Positions 16,990 to 24,817 of a stretch of 55,635 nucleotides of DNA are shown one piece after another. Both the position numbers and the translations under genes were made by a program. Every line of letters starts with the position of its first letter. The first letter of the stretch is position 1. The stretch comes from Gammaproteobacteria bacterium (GTDB lineage Bacteria; Pseudomonadota; Gammaproteobacteria; DSM-16500), in the NCBI GenBank assembly GCA_014132615.1, contig BMAH01000059.1:1-55635 (forward strand), in the 5' to 3' direction. A model generated the notes under the pieces. It had not been told where the DNA came from, did no database searches, and was given only the letters and a program-made list of their open reading frames with translations.

Positions 16990-18200
16990 CGTGTAGTTGC
17001 GCCCTTGACTATGTTGAATAGCTGTCTTACTGCAAGCTTTGGATGGCTCACTGCTAACTTGACGATACTGGATATGCTAAAGTCCGCCTTGATAAAGTCC
17101 AGAAACTCGTCAATGCTCAACTCCTTGATGATGTCTAGTTCCTTGTCCCAGTCTTGATCAGTCAGGCCAATCCACCTGGTTTGTACCTTTGATGCAGAGT
17201 TTATCTTGGACTGGATTGCCTTTTTCCAGTTTTCCTCGTATGGGAGGAGTGATTTTTCTGACATGTCTCCTTTCATTGCAGCACTTGCAGCAACCTCGCC
17301 TGCAATTCTTCCAAAGCGAATCGCATAGCGAATTCCTTCCAGTACCAAAGGATTTGCCTGGCCTGCCGTATCGCCAACCAAAATCAGATTATCGTAAACA
17401 GTCTTTCTACTTAGGCCGTCATTTGGAATCAAACCATAATGGAACTCTATTGGCGTGATCTTTCCAAGCTTTGCAATTGGCCCAAGTTTTTTATCCATTA
17501 TTTCCTTTAGCTGTTCTGTTGGGTCCTGAGCAGACTCTGGCTTGCCGACACCAACACCAATTCTTACAATTTTTCCACCAAGTGGGAATATCCACGCATA
17601 CCCTGCTGGGGAATACTGCTGTCCAACCATTAGCCACCATGTCTCTGAATCGACATTTTCTGCCTCTGCTTCATATTCCGCGCCCGCACCAAACCTTGCC
17701 CACTGTGTGACTAGGCCGAGCGACTTACCAACTATTGTTTGAAATCCACTTGCATCAATTACAATTTTGGAGTGAAACGTAACTTCTTCCTTTGACGATG
17801 TAGTGTGCAGCGTGATTCCATTTTGATTTCTTGTCGCATCGAGAACTGTGGTGTTTAGGAACAAGTCTGCCCCCTGCTTTAGTGCCTTGTCTGCAAGCCA
17901 TCTGTATGTCTTGCGAACATCTAGGACTGCGGCCATTGCGGTATTGCCCGATATTATCACTTCATTGTTTGGCGAGCAAAAGCCATAGTTCTTGACTGGG
18001 TTGTAACAAAACTCTGGAATCTCAAACTCGCGGATACTATCCATCCATGTCACGCCGCTTGTGCGAACTGTCTGAGCAATAGATTCTTCTTTTTCTAATA
18101 ATGCCACTCGAAGGCCCATCTTTGCAGCAGAAAATGCGGCAGAAGATCCCGCAGGTCCTGCACCGACTACAACAATGTCATAGTTTAGCTCTCTTGCCAC
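16986..18200 (-). CDS. Geranylgeranyl reductase-family FAD-dependent oxidoreductase
   Basis: 404 residues. FAD-binding Rossmann motif VVVGAGPAGSSAA at about 10-22, and the family motifs YAWIFP (about 204-209) and ILVGDTAGQANPL then GIRYAIRFGR (about 277-300). This family saturates isoprenoid chains, for example in archaeal membrane lipids or quinones; exact substrates vary. A helical C-terminal region ends the protein. In this lineage the family has several paralogs, so a lipid (GDGT) or menaquinone side-chain role is possible but not proven. It stands alone between small genes. Confidence 0.82.
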   Translation of the reverse strand: MARELNYDIVVVGAGPAGSSAAFSAAKMGLRVALLEKEESIAQTVRTSGVTWMDSIREFEIPEFCYNPVKNYGFCSPNNEVIISGNTAMAAVLDVRKTYRWLADKALKQGADLFLNTTVLDATRNQNGITLHTTSSKEEVTFHSKIVIDASGFQTIVGKSLGLVTQWARFGAGAEYEAEAENVDSETWWLMVGQQYSPAGYAWIFPLGGKIVRIGVGVGKPESAQDPTEQLKEIMDKKLGPIAKLGKITPIEFHYGLIPNDGLSRKTVYDNLILVGDTAGQANPLVLEGIRYAIRFGRIAGEVAASAAMKGDMSEKSLLPYEENWKKAIQSKINSASKVQTRWIGLTDQDWDKELDIIKELSIDEFLDFIKADFSISSIVKLAVSHPKLAVRQLFNIVKGATTR

Positions 18201-18236
18201 AATTTTTTGGATTAATCCATAATATTATAATCTATT

Positions 18237-18770
18237 TTACAAAACAAGTCTCTTAAATTCCGGCCTTTTCTGTATGTGCTCAAAGTCAATGTCTGCGCGA
18301 GCCTTGTACTTGCAGGAAAAATCCAGGTCTATTGCCTTTTTCAAAACTTCCAGGCCTTGTGTGATGTCATCTTTTCGAACCAGACTCGATGCCTTGTTGT
18401 ACAATACCGGAACACTGTCTGGCTTTTCAGACAAAATCTTATCATAGCACGATATTGCCTCATCAAATCTGCCCAGATAGTGAAGCGCCAAGCCCTTGTT
18501 TATGATAGCAAGAACGTTTCCGGGCTCTACTTTTAGTGCCGCATCATAGCATGATATTGCATCAGAGTATCTTGCAAATTTTCCTAAAATATTGCCCTTC
18601 TTGATTAGGGCCATTACGTGGTGAGGATCTAGTGATAATGCTTGTTCAAAGAGGGCAAGTGCTTTTTTGAAATTGCCTAGGTTGAATTCAGTTATTGCGG
18701 AATTGAATGTCTCTTCACTCAAGTCATTTGAGCAGCGACTTGCCTTTTTCATCTGCAAATCTTTCCTCAT
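18237..18770 (-). CDS. Tetratricopeptide-repeat protein
   Basis: 177 residues. Four TPR units start near residue 22: FNLGNFKKALALFEQALSLD, GKFARYSDAISCYDAALKVE, HYLGRFDEAISCYDKILSEK and KDDITQGLEVLKKAIDLDF, each about 34 residues apart. TPRs form a protein-binding superhelix. There is no signal peptide, so it acts in the cytoplasm. A later ATG at 18750-18752 (MKKASRCSND) could be the true start. Its N-terminal coding part overlaps the end of the small zinc protein gene at 18724 by up to 47 bases. Confidence 0.8.
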   Translation of the reverse strand: MRKDLQMKKASRCSNDLSEETFNSAITEFNLGNFKKALALFEQALSLDPHHVMALIKKGNILGKFARYSDAISCYDAALKVEPGNVLAIINKGLALHYLGRFDEAISCYDKILSEKPDSVPVLYNKASSLVRKDDITQGLEVLKKAIDLDFSCKYKARADIDFEHIQKRPEFKRLVL

Positions 18771-18930
18771 CAAAGGTTGCCATGTGCGCAGGATCGCGAT
18801 GCATGTAGCTGTGAGTCTGGCCTTCTTTCTTTCTGCAGAATTTTTTGTGTATGTTTTCTTCTATCTTCAAAGTGTCTGCGTTTTCATGAAACATCTTTTT
18901 GCCGCATTCCTCACAGATTATTTCTGGCAT
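18724..18930 (-). CDS. Small C2HC-like zinc-finger protein, 68 residues
   Basis: ATG at 18928-18930. The N-terminus reads PEIICEECGKKMF with C6-x2-C9, then H24?-type ligands in EENIHKKFCRKK, so one zinc site of C2HC type is likely. The C-terminal half is charged (HRDPAHMATFDEERFADEKG). It overlaps the start of the TPR gene in another frame, so the pair is probably coupled. Function unknown; the exact His ligand is uncertain. Confidence 0.6.
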   Translation of the reverse strand: MPEIICEECGKKMFHENADTLKIEENIHKKFCRKKEGQTHSYMHRDPAHMATFDEERFADEKGKSLLK

Positions 18931-18983
18931 GTAGCTGCTGAACCATCAAATCTATTTATTCATTGTGCGGTATTATCAGAAAT

Positions 18984-19106
18984 ATGGCAGAGATGCAGTT
19001 TGTTCCTTTTGTTGCTTGGTCTGCCGTAACTGGGGCCATGTTTATTGTAGTTGGGCTAGCTTACAGAACCTTTCTTAGAAAGAAAAAATCCGATCCTTCA
19101 TTTTGA
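18984..19106 (+). CDS. Small single-span membrane protein, 40 residues
   Basis: ATG 18984, TGA 19104-19106. One hydrophobic segment (FVPFVAWSAVTGAMFIVVGL) runs into a basic tail (YRTFLRKKKSDPSF), giving an N-out, C-in topology by the positive-inside rule. It is divergent from the zinc-finger gene at 18930 and overlaps the convergent dehydrogenase gene by nine bases. A subunit of a larger membrane complex is possible; no family recognised. Confidence 0.55.
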   Translation: MAEMQFVPFVAWSAVTGAMFIVVGLAYRTFLRKKKSDPSF

Positions 19107-19973
19107 CTTGGAATGCTCCTCTAGGTAATCCAAAATCACAGTGTAATCAAGCTCGCCAAATCCACTGTCCTCTGCGTCCTTGTAAACCTGATTTGCCTTT
19201 GTTGCCATTGGAAGACTCAGGCCAAATGCTTTTGCTGCTTCATTAATCGTATCTAGATCTTTTTTCAGATTTGTCAGGGTAAATGTAGGGGCATAGTCTC
19301 CCTTTATCATTTTGTAGGCCTTATTCTCACTCATGCCTGTTTTGAAATATGTGGAGTTTAGAATCTGCAAAAACACTTCTGGCTCTATTTTTGCTCCGCG
19401 CGCAAGCGTGATTCCCTCAGATATTGCAAGCGCAAGCATGGCAATCTGCAGGTTCATTGCAAGCTTGATCGAATGCGCTGTTCCGTTTGGGCCAAGATAG
19501 AACACCTTATTTGCAATATCTTCAAAGATTTTTTTGCATTTCTCAAATGTCTGCTTGTCTCCTCCGACCATCATTACAAGCTCGCCAGTAATTGCAACAT
19601 TTGGCCCACCCATGACTGGTGTGTCCAAAAACAATACGCCTCGATTGGCAAACTCTTGCGCAATCTCTCTTGATGATATTGGATTTATTGTGCTAATGTC
19701 ACACACTATCAATCCGTCGTGTTTGCCACACGCAATACAATCATCACCAAACGCTACTTTTTTTACAGCGTCTGCGTTTTTTACCACTGTAAACACAATG
19801 TCAGAGTTTTCGGAAACCTCTTTTGGAGAACGTGCAATCTTTGCACCGTTTTGTTCTAGTTGTGCTGTCTTGGATTTGGTTCTGTTGTATACTGTGAGGG
19901 TGTGGCCGCGCTTTAGCAGGTTTAGGCCAATTGCGTTTCCAAGCAGGCCGGTGCCGACTAGACCAATCCTCAT
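19098..19973 (-). CDS. Beta-hydroxyacid dehydrogenase (3-hydroxyisobutyrate dehydrogenase family)
   Basis: 291 residues. N-terminal Rossmann motif GLVGTGLLGNAIGLNLLKRG (residues 4-23) with NRT at the end of beta-2, which favours NADP. Substrate motif DTPVMGGPNVAITGELVMMV near 117-136 and the catalytic lysine region NGTAHSIKLAMN, where the Lys before the Asn is the family's general acid. The group includes glyoxylate/succinic semialdehyde reductases and 3-hydroxyisobutyrate and tartronate semialdehyde reductases. A semialdehyde reductase role in the 3-hydroxypropionate/4-hydroxybutyrate cycle is possible but not shown by the sequence. Confidence 0.82.
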   Translation of the reverse strand: MRIGLVGTGLLGNAIGLNLLKRGHTLTVYNRTKSKTAQLEQNGAKIARSPKEVSENSDIVFTVVKNADAVKKVAFGDDCIACGKHDGLIVCDISTINPISSREIAQEFANRGVLFLDTPVMGGPNVAITGELVMMVGGDKQTFEKCKKIFEDIANKVFYLGPNGTAHSIKLAMNLQIAMLALAISEGITLARGAKIEPEVFLQILNSTYFKTGMSENKAYKMIKGDYAPTFTLTNLKKDLDTINEAAKAFGLSLPMATKANQVYKDAEDSGFGELDYTVILDYLEEHSKSK

Positions 19974-20005
19974 GTGAAATTTTGCAGAAACTGATTATTT
20001 GTGCC

Positions 20006-20395
20006 TTAGCGAAGCTCTTCTTCTGATACCTGCCATTTTCCGCCAAGCATTGGCGCAGTAAATGCAAGATGGCCAATCACCTTGTCTCCCTTTCTTACGA
20101 CTCCATAGTCTTGCTTTTTTCCAAACTTGAGGAGTTTTTCCTTGGTCTTGTATCCCCCCTCTATTACTTTGATCTTGAATCTTTTGCTAACCTTGATTGT
20201 GAGCTTGCGCGCAACCTGAACATCACCCATCCATGAAAACATTTCAAATGTGCCAAAATTCTGAGTCTCTATTTCCTGGCCATACAGCCTTGCCTCGAAT
20301 TTTAGCTCACCCTTTTTTGCCTCCTCGTTTAACCATTCTATTGCCTCTTGGCCGTGGCCTTTTTCTATGCCAAATGTTTCCGAGTCCATCTTCAT
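20006..20395 (-). CDS. Hypothetical protein, 129 residues
   Basis: Starts at ATG 20393-20395 (MKMDSETFGIEKGHGQEA) or at the GTG at 20410. The chain is soluble, basic and beta-rich, with blocks TFEMFSWMGDVQVARKLTIK and KLLKFGKKQDYGVVRKGDKV. No cysteines, signal or membrane segment. I do not recognise the family. It is 32 bases upstream of the dehydrogenase gene on the same strand, so they probably share an mRNA. Confidence 0.6.
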   Translation of the reverse strand: MKMDSETFGIEKGHGQEAIEWLNEEAKKGELKFEARLYGQEIETQNFGTFEMFSWMGDVQVARKLTIKVSKRFKIKVIEGGYKTKEKLLKFGKKQDYGVVRKGDKVIGHLAFTAPMLGGKWQVSEEELR

Positions 20396-20472
20396 ATTGC
20401 TGATCCGCACAAATGCGCACTTATTCTATGACTTTGAAAAAGGTTAAATCCCAAGTCAAATCAGATTAATCA

Positions 20473-21117
20473 ATGCAGAAACTGGCACTGCTATTCTTAA
20501 TGGCGATTACTGCATCAATGATGTTTTCACTAAATTCAACCGTATTAGCTCAAAGTGCAGACACTCCTGATTCTGCAATGGATCAATCCATGAATGACAC
20601 CGCTGCACCAGAAGGAGAAACAACTAGTGATCAAACTCAAGATGATGCGACATCTGGAGATCAAGCAATGACTGAAGACGGCACAGCTGACACTACCACT
20701 GAAGAGCAAATGGATACAACAATGGAACCTACCATGGCAGTACAATCTCCATTGCAGCAATTGATTGGAGGGACAAACCCACATGAAGTCCAGTGTGGGG
20801 AAGGACTACAACTAGTGTACAAGGCAAGCAACTTCCGTCCTGCCTGTGTTAAGGATTCTACTTATCAGGTTTTACTGCAACGTGGATGGGCATCTGCAAG
20901 TGTTCCATCAGATGATGACTTGATGGGAATGGTGAGCAACTTGCCACAACCAGCACCAACCGCTGATGACACCACAGACAAAACCCCATCAGGTGAGGTC
21001 AATATGGAAGAAGGTGTAAATGTTGATGGGCAATCAACTACAGGAAACGATACCAATCCAAATCCTCAAAGTTACAGCATTAATCTTTCCGAGTCCATGG
21101 AAATGGGCGCAAATTAA
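20473..21117 (+). CDS. Secreted acidic protein with C-x(n)-PACVK domain
   Basis: 214 residues. Signal peptide 1-25 (LALLFLMAITASMMFSLNST). Residues 26-95 are Asp/Thr/Gln/Glu-rich low complexity. A compact domain of about 45 residues follows (EVQCGEGLQLVYKASNFRPA then CVKDSTYQVLLQRGWA), with two cysteines that could form a disulfide. The same domain occurs at the C-terminus of the secreted protein at 41253. The tail is again disordered. A TATA-like GGTTAAATC lies about 26 bases before the ATG. Probably a cell-surface protein; ligand unknown. Confidence 0.72.
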   Translation: MQKLALLFLMAITASMMFSLNSTVLAQSADTPDSAMDQSMNDTAAPEGETTSDQTQDDATSGDQAMTEDGTADTTTEEQMDTTMEPTMAVQSPLQQLIGGTNPHEVQCGEGLQLVYKASNFRPACVKDSTYQVLLQRGWASASVPSDDDLMGMVSNLPQPAPTADDTTDKTPSGEVNMEEGVNVDGQSTTGNDTNPNPQSYSINLSESMEMGAN

Positions 21118-21182
21118 ACAAATCTGTACAACAAGTTTTAATCAACTATAGATTAGTGGGGTCTTTTGCTCTAAACTAGGAT

Positions 21183-22466
21183 TTGACAAAAGTAAACAAA
21201 AGCTGGCTATGGCTAATTCTGCCTGGGAACATTGCAGCCGAAGGACTGCACACGGCAATTCCACTGTTTGTCATTCGGCTTGGGGGTGGGATTGCAGAAG
21301 TTTCTGTCATAACTGCCATTCATTACGGTGCAGCCGCTTTGGGCTCTATTTTCTGGGGCAAAGTACTGGACAGATATCACGCCAAAAAAGCAGTGCTTGC
21401 ATCGTCATTTTCCATAACCTTGCTTTGTTGTGTGTGGCTCTACTTTACTGGAAAAATTGAGCCAATCTATGTAGTGGCGCCACTATCTGGGTTTTTTCTG
21501 ACGGCAAGGAGCCAGGTAACGCAGATGATGGTAATGGAAACTAGCATGAATAATGAGTGGAGCCGCCTTTTTGCAAGAACATCGATACTCTCTACACTCG
21601 GAAGTCTTGGGGCAATGCTAATTGGCGCAATATGGAGTCTTTATTTTGATAGCAGGCAGTACTTTGTTGTGTGTGCCGTATCAACTGGTATTGCACTTGC
21701 AATCAGCTTACAAGTAACAAAGACAAACTTTCACATTGAGCGACACGCGATAGCACAATCCATTCATGGCATCCAGCACATTTTGGGCCATTTCAGGGTA
21801 CACCACCATCTTGTCTTTCCGAAAATTCCTGCAATACATGATTATAGACACATCATATCTATTCTGAAAGGAAAAGTATCACATGAAATCGGATTTTTGT
21901 TCTTGGCAAATCTTTTATTTTATTTTGGCAGCAACATTTACTTTACTGCGCTAACGCCTTTCTTCAAAAGCCTGCACCTGTCGGACTCTACAGTGTTTAC
22001 ATTATATCTTATTCAGACAAGCATAATGACTGGGATCTTTTTTGTCGCCCCAAAGATAATTACAAAATTTGGTGAGGAAAAATCCACAACATTTGCATAT
22101 TTGCCAAGAATACTGGGGGTGCTTGTAGCGGCGTTTCTAATCAGTATATTTGTGGGACATGTCTTGCTCGCATTTGCAGTATTGTCAATGTCGTTGATGG
22201 TAATTGGATTTTCAATATTTACCACGGCAAACTCTGTCTTGCTATTCAAAACCATACCAAAGGGATTTGAGGGCACATACTTGGGCGTCAACAGCTCAAT
22301 GGTTGGATTTGGTGTCTTTGGAGGTGCGTTGACGGCTGGATTTGTGGCAACTACGCTCAATTATACTGCCACATTTGCAACGTCTGCTGTTATACTGGTG
22401 GGCTCTGTAGTGCTCTTCAAGTTTTACCTGCACCACAGGCTATCGGAAACAAACATCAGTCACTAG
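21183..22466 (+). CDS. Major facilitator superfamily transporter
   Basis: 427 residues from TTG 21183. About eleven to twelve hydrophobic segments, split by a basic cytoplasmic loop of about 60 residues (near 185-245, HIERHAIAQSIHGIQHILGH). The MFS loop 2-3 motif is present in degenerate form (GKVLDRYHAKKAVL for G-x-x-x-D-R-x-G-R-R). The substrate cannot be read from the sequence; drug or metabolite efflux is common. It ends by overlapping the convergent secreted-protein gene by 11 bases. Confidence 0.85.
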   Translation: MTKVNKSWLWLILPGNIAAEGLHTAIPLFVIRLGGGIAEVSVITAIHYGAAALGSIFWGKVLDRYHAKKAVLASSFSITLLCCVWLYFTGKIEPIYVVAPLSGFFLTARSQVTQMMVMETSMNNEWSRLFARTSILSTLGSLGAMLIGAIWSLYFDSRQYFVVCAVSTGIALAISLQVTKTNFHIERHAIAQSIHGIQHILGHFRVHHHLVFPKIPAIHDYRHIISILKGKVSHEIGFLFLANLLFYFGSNIYFTALTPFFKSLHLSDSTVFTLYLIQTSIMTGIFFVAPKIITKFGEEKSTTFAYLPRILGVLVAAFLISIFVGHVLLAFAVLSMSLMVIGFSIFTTANSVLLFKTIPKGFEGTYLGVNSSMVGFGVFGGALTAGFVATTLNYTATFATSAVILVGSVVLFKFYLHHRLSETNISH

Positions 22467-23058
22467 TTCTTGGCAGCTTGCCCTTTTCATCAAAGGTGTT
22501 CTGGGTTGCTTCATTAGCACTTACAAATTTGATGTTGAGTGCTTTGTTTAGCTGAACCAGACTTACCTTGCTTGTTGCAGATATTTTGTAGTATGCACTC
22601 CATGCATCTTGAGACTTGCCTCCACTTGATAGGATTCGATCGCGCTCTGCCTTTGCAGAGCTTATCTTTGCTTGCTGATAATCAAACATGCTCTTGTAGA
22701 TTGGCTGAACCTCTGTAGGCTTTGCCTGCACGAATCTTGCAAATGCATTTTGCGCACTAAACTGCTCAAACTCGTTATTCATCTTGCTCATCTGTTGATC
22801 AAGGCTTGCCTTGACCGTGTTTCGTATTTCCTGCAATTTTATTGCGTTTTGGTCAACGCGTACCTTTTTTTGCTGCATTTCGGCTAGAATTTTTTTAGAA
22901 AGCTCGATTTTCTTTAGCATCTCCATCATTGCAGGATTCTTTTTTATCTGCTCGCTTGCCTTGATCTCGGAGTCCTCCATTGCAAAGCTTGGAGCTATAG
23001 TACCAATGATGACAAAAAAACCCAACAAGGCTGAACACACGATGAGATTTCTTGCCAT
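22456..23058 (-). CDS. Secreted helical protein
   Basis: 200 residues. Signal peptide 1-26 (VCSALLGFFVIIGTIAPSFA). The mature part is helical and charged (KKIELSKKILAEMQQKKVRV, KASLDQQMSKMNNEFEQFSA) with coiled-coil potential from about 40 to 110, and no cysteines. It lacks a membrane anchor. No family recognised beyond general similarity to archaeal secreted coiled-coil proteins. Confidence 0.7.
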   Translation of the reverse strand: MARNLIVCSALLGFFVIIGTIAPSFAMEDSEIKASEQIKKNPAMMEMLKKIELSKKILAEMQQKKVRVDQNAIKLQEIRNTVKASLDQQMSKMNNEFEQFSAQNAFARFVQAKPTEVQPIYKSMFDYQQAKISSAKAERDRILSSGGKSQDAWSAYYKISATSKVSLVQLNKALNIKFVSANEATQNTFDEKGKLPRTSD

Positions 23059-23176
23059 CGAGTACGGTGAGTGCAGATTTTGTATTTAGCGATTTGACAG
23101 AATTTCTCAGCAATCCTTAAGTCTTGGAAAAACGCAAAACCACATCTAAAAATAAGTCGTGATCGTACTTGGTATT

Positions 23177-23539
23177 ATGATCACAATAGACTGCAGGGAA
23201 CTAGAGGATCTCAAGCACGAACTTGCAGTCTTTGTCTCGGATTGGGTTGGGGCAATACCTGCCATGAAGATACACGAATTCGTCCTCTCGCCAATAGATG
23301 ATGAAGAACTATCCTCTGAGCGTGTGGTCAAGGCAATAAAGGAGTTTTTTGCCTCAATTGGCGAGACTGCAAACTTTGGAGTCTTGCCAAAAAACAACAC
23401 CATACTCATAACTGCACTTAATGAAAGAAAACCAAAAAGCACAAAGGAAGCAGATACAATGTTTGCATGCACACATTGTGGATATGTCACGCAATACGAA
23501 GTATTGTGGCAAAACCACATGAAAATGCACTATCTCTAG
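23177..23539 (+). CDS. Protein with C-terminal C2H2 zinc finger
   Basis: 120 residues from ATG 23177, chosen because the TATA-like CTAAAAATAAG lies about 27 bases upstream; an in-frame GTG at 23159 would be too close. The first 90 residues form an alpha/beta domain (ITIDCRELEDLKHELAVFVS). The C-terminus has FACTHCGYVTQYEVLWQNHM then KMHYL, a classical C-x2-C-x(12)-H-x3-H finger. Nucleic-acid binding is likely. Its stop overlaps the convergent gene at 23536 by four bases. Confidence 0.72.
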   Translation: MITIDCRELEDLKHELAVFVSDWVGAIPAMKIHEFVLSPIDDEELSSERVVKAIKEFFASIGETANFGVLPKNNTILITALNERKPKSTKEADTMFACTHCGYVTQYEVLWQNHMKMHYL

Positions 23540-23814
23540 TGTCTGATTATCAAGAATTTGCGTTTGATTGTAGGCAGGCCTGATTCCAGTGAAAACTGAT
23601 AATGCGGGAACAATTCGTGGTACTGCTTTGCAAAGCTCACCGCGACTGTATGTGTGTTAAACATGGTTCTTATCCCGTCAAGCGTTATCTGCCTGCCGAG
23701 CGTATCATATACGATGATCTTGTATGGGCGTGGAATTTCGCAACGTCTAGTGAAGAACCACAGCGTGCCAAGTATTGCAACAAAGAGTCCTGTCACCATC
23801 TTGCCCAGCAGCAT
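23536..23814 (-). CDS. Small membrane-anchored protein, 92 residues
   Basis: ATG at 23812-23814 with a TATA-like CCTAAATATC about 27 bases upstream on the minus strand. An N-terminal hydrophobic segment (GKMVTGLFVAILGTLWFFT) anchors a soluble basic domain (RPYKIIVYDTLGRQITLDGI, then FAKQYHELFPHYQFSLESGL). The good promoter spacing and ordered domain support a real gene. Family unknown. Confidence 0.6.
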   Translation of the reverse strand: MLLGKMVTGLFVAILGTLWFFTRRCEIPRPYKIIVYDTLGRQITLDGIRTMFNTHTVAVSFAKQYHELFPHYQFSLESGLPTIKRKFLIIRH

Positions 23815-23896
23815 GAAATGGTTTACTCCATTTGATATTTAGGATTGTCTTTTTGCTTTGAGAATTTCTTATATCATACAAAGCCGTATTGGTATC

Positions 23897-23989
23897 ATGG
23901 AAGAGAAAACAGACAAAGAAGTATCGTGTGAGACATGCCCACTTGACGCAATCCCAAAAATGATTGCAAAGCTTTTCAAGAGAAAATAA
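23897..23989 (+). CDS. Micropeptide with a CxxC motif, 30 residues
   Basis: ATG 23897, TAA 23987-23989. The acidic start (MEEKTDKEVS) leads to CETCPL and then an amphipathic basic helix (DAIPKMIAKLFKRK). A TATA-like TTATATCAT lies about 28 bases before the ATG, matching the leaderless pattern of neighbouring genes. A lone CxxC could bind metal as a dimer or act in thiol exchange. It is short, so the call relies mainly on the promoter and composition. Confidence 0.5.
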   Translation: MEEKTDKEVSCETCPLDAIPKMIAKLFKRK

Positions 23990-24031
23990 CTGGAACAATC
24001 TTTTTAACTTGATTTGTAAAACAGCTAGAAA

Positions 24032-24502
24032 TTGGCAAATGTTCTGGGACTAATATTTGCAAATCGTGTATACGTGGCACTAGCCGTCGCAGTCTTTGGC
24101 GTAATGTTTGTTCTGATCTCTGCACTCTCGGAGTTTGTGTTCTTTCAGCCATATCTTGTATTCTCAGTGCCTGGCGAGCGGATGGCAAGCTTTTCCCTGT
24201 CTGTTGCAGTGTCCGCTCTTTCGGGTATAGTAATACCGATGAATGTCTACTTGCTAAAAACAATACAAAAAGCAAAAAGGGTTGGCGGAGGATTTCTTGG
24301 CTCTCTGGTTGGCGCATCTGCTGGTGCCTGTAGCTGCGGACCGGTGGGATTTTCAATTATCTCGACATTTGGGACGGCGGGAGGTGTGGCAACGGCGTTT
24401 TTGACCACATATGAGATTCCTCTGAGATTGGTATCTCTTGCAATACTTGGCTATGTCTACTTCAATACCTCAAAAACCCTTACCAATAGTTGCAAGTTGT
24501 AA
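24032..24502 (+). CDS. Four-helix membrane protein with CSCG motif
   Basis: 156 residues from TTG 24032, with TATA-like TTTTTAACTT about 27 bases upstream. Four hydrophobic segments: VALAVAVFGVMFVLISAL, MASFSLSVAVSALSGIVIPM, GSLVGASAGACSCGPVGFSI and LRLVSLAILGYVYF. The motif GACSCGPVGFS sits inside the third, with two cysteines one residue apart. This could be a metal or thiol site in the membrane. I do not recognise the family with certainty. Confidence 0.65.
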   Translation: MANVLGLIFANRVYVALAVAVFGVMFVLISALSEFVFFQPYLVFSVPGERMASFSLSVAVSALSGIVIPMNVYLLKTIQKAKRVGGGFLGSLVGASAGACSCGPVGFSIISTFGTAGGVATAFLTTYEIPLRLVSLAILGYVYFNTSKTLTNSCKL

Positions 24503-24817
24503 TAAAGTAGAACTGCCTGAACCACTGACGACAGGAAAGCCACGAGATAGGACCAAAGGGAATGGGATTCAGGCCTTTCTTGATATGGTATACACGCGGT
24601 TCAATATCAGATTCTGTGTGTTGAGTTTGTACAAACTTTAGTTAATACCAACATGGTAGGTGTGCTGAAAAAAACAAAATCAAACTAAAAGTGAATTATT
24701 TTACTCCAGATTTGATATTATCTGGTTTTTTGCAAGTCATATCATGACGGTATTATTCGTGCCTACTAGGCCCAGCAAGAGGACCATCGATACAGATGAC
24801 TCTGATGGCACGTACGA
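24503..24817. other. 315-base non-coding stretch with palindrome and hairpin
   Basis: No convincing gene lies here. I see GCCTGAA (24515-24521) matched by TTCAGGC about 50 bases later, a 14-base palindrome AGTTTGTACAAACT at 24624-24637, and a hairpin with a T run at 24706-24731. A 25-codon frame (24744-24821) has no supporting feature. The region could carry a small RNA ended by the hairpin, but the promoter is unclear. Confidence 0.35.
24706..24731 (+). terminator. Hairpin followed by T6
   Basis: CCAGAT (24706-24711) pairs with ATCTGG (24720-24725) around an eight-base loop, followed directly by six T residues. This looks like a hairpin-plus-T-run transcription end. It lies about 200 bases after the stop of the membrane protein gene at 24502, so it would end a long 3' region or a separate small RNA. 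Confidence 0.4.
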
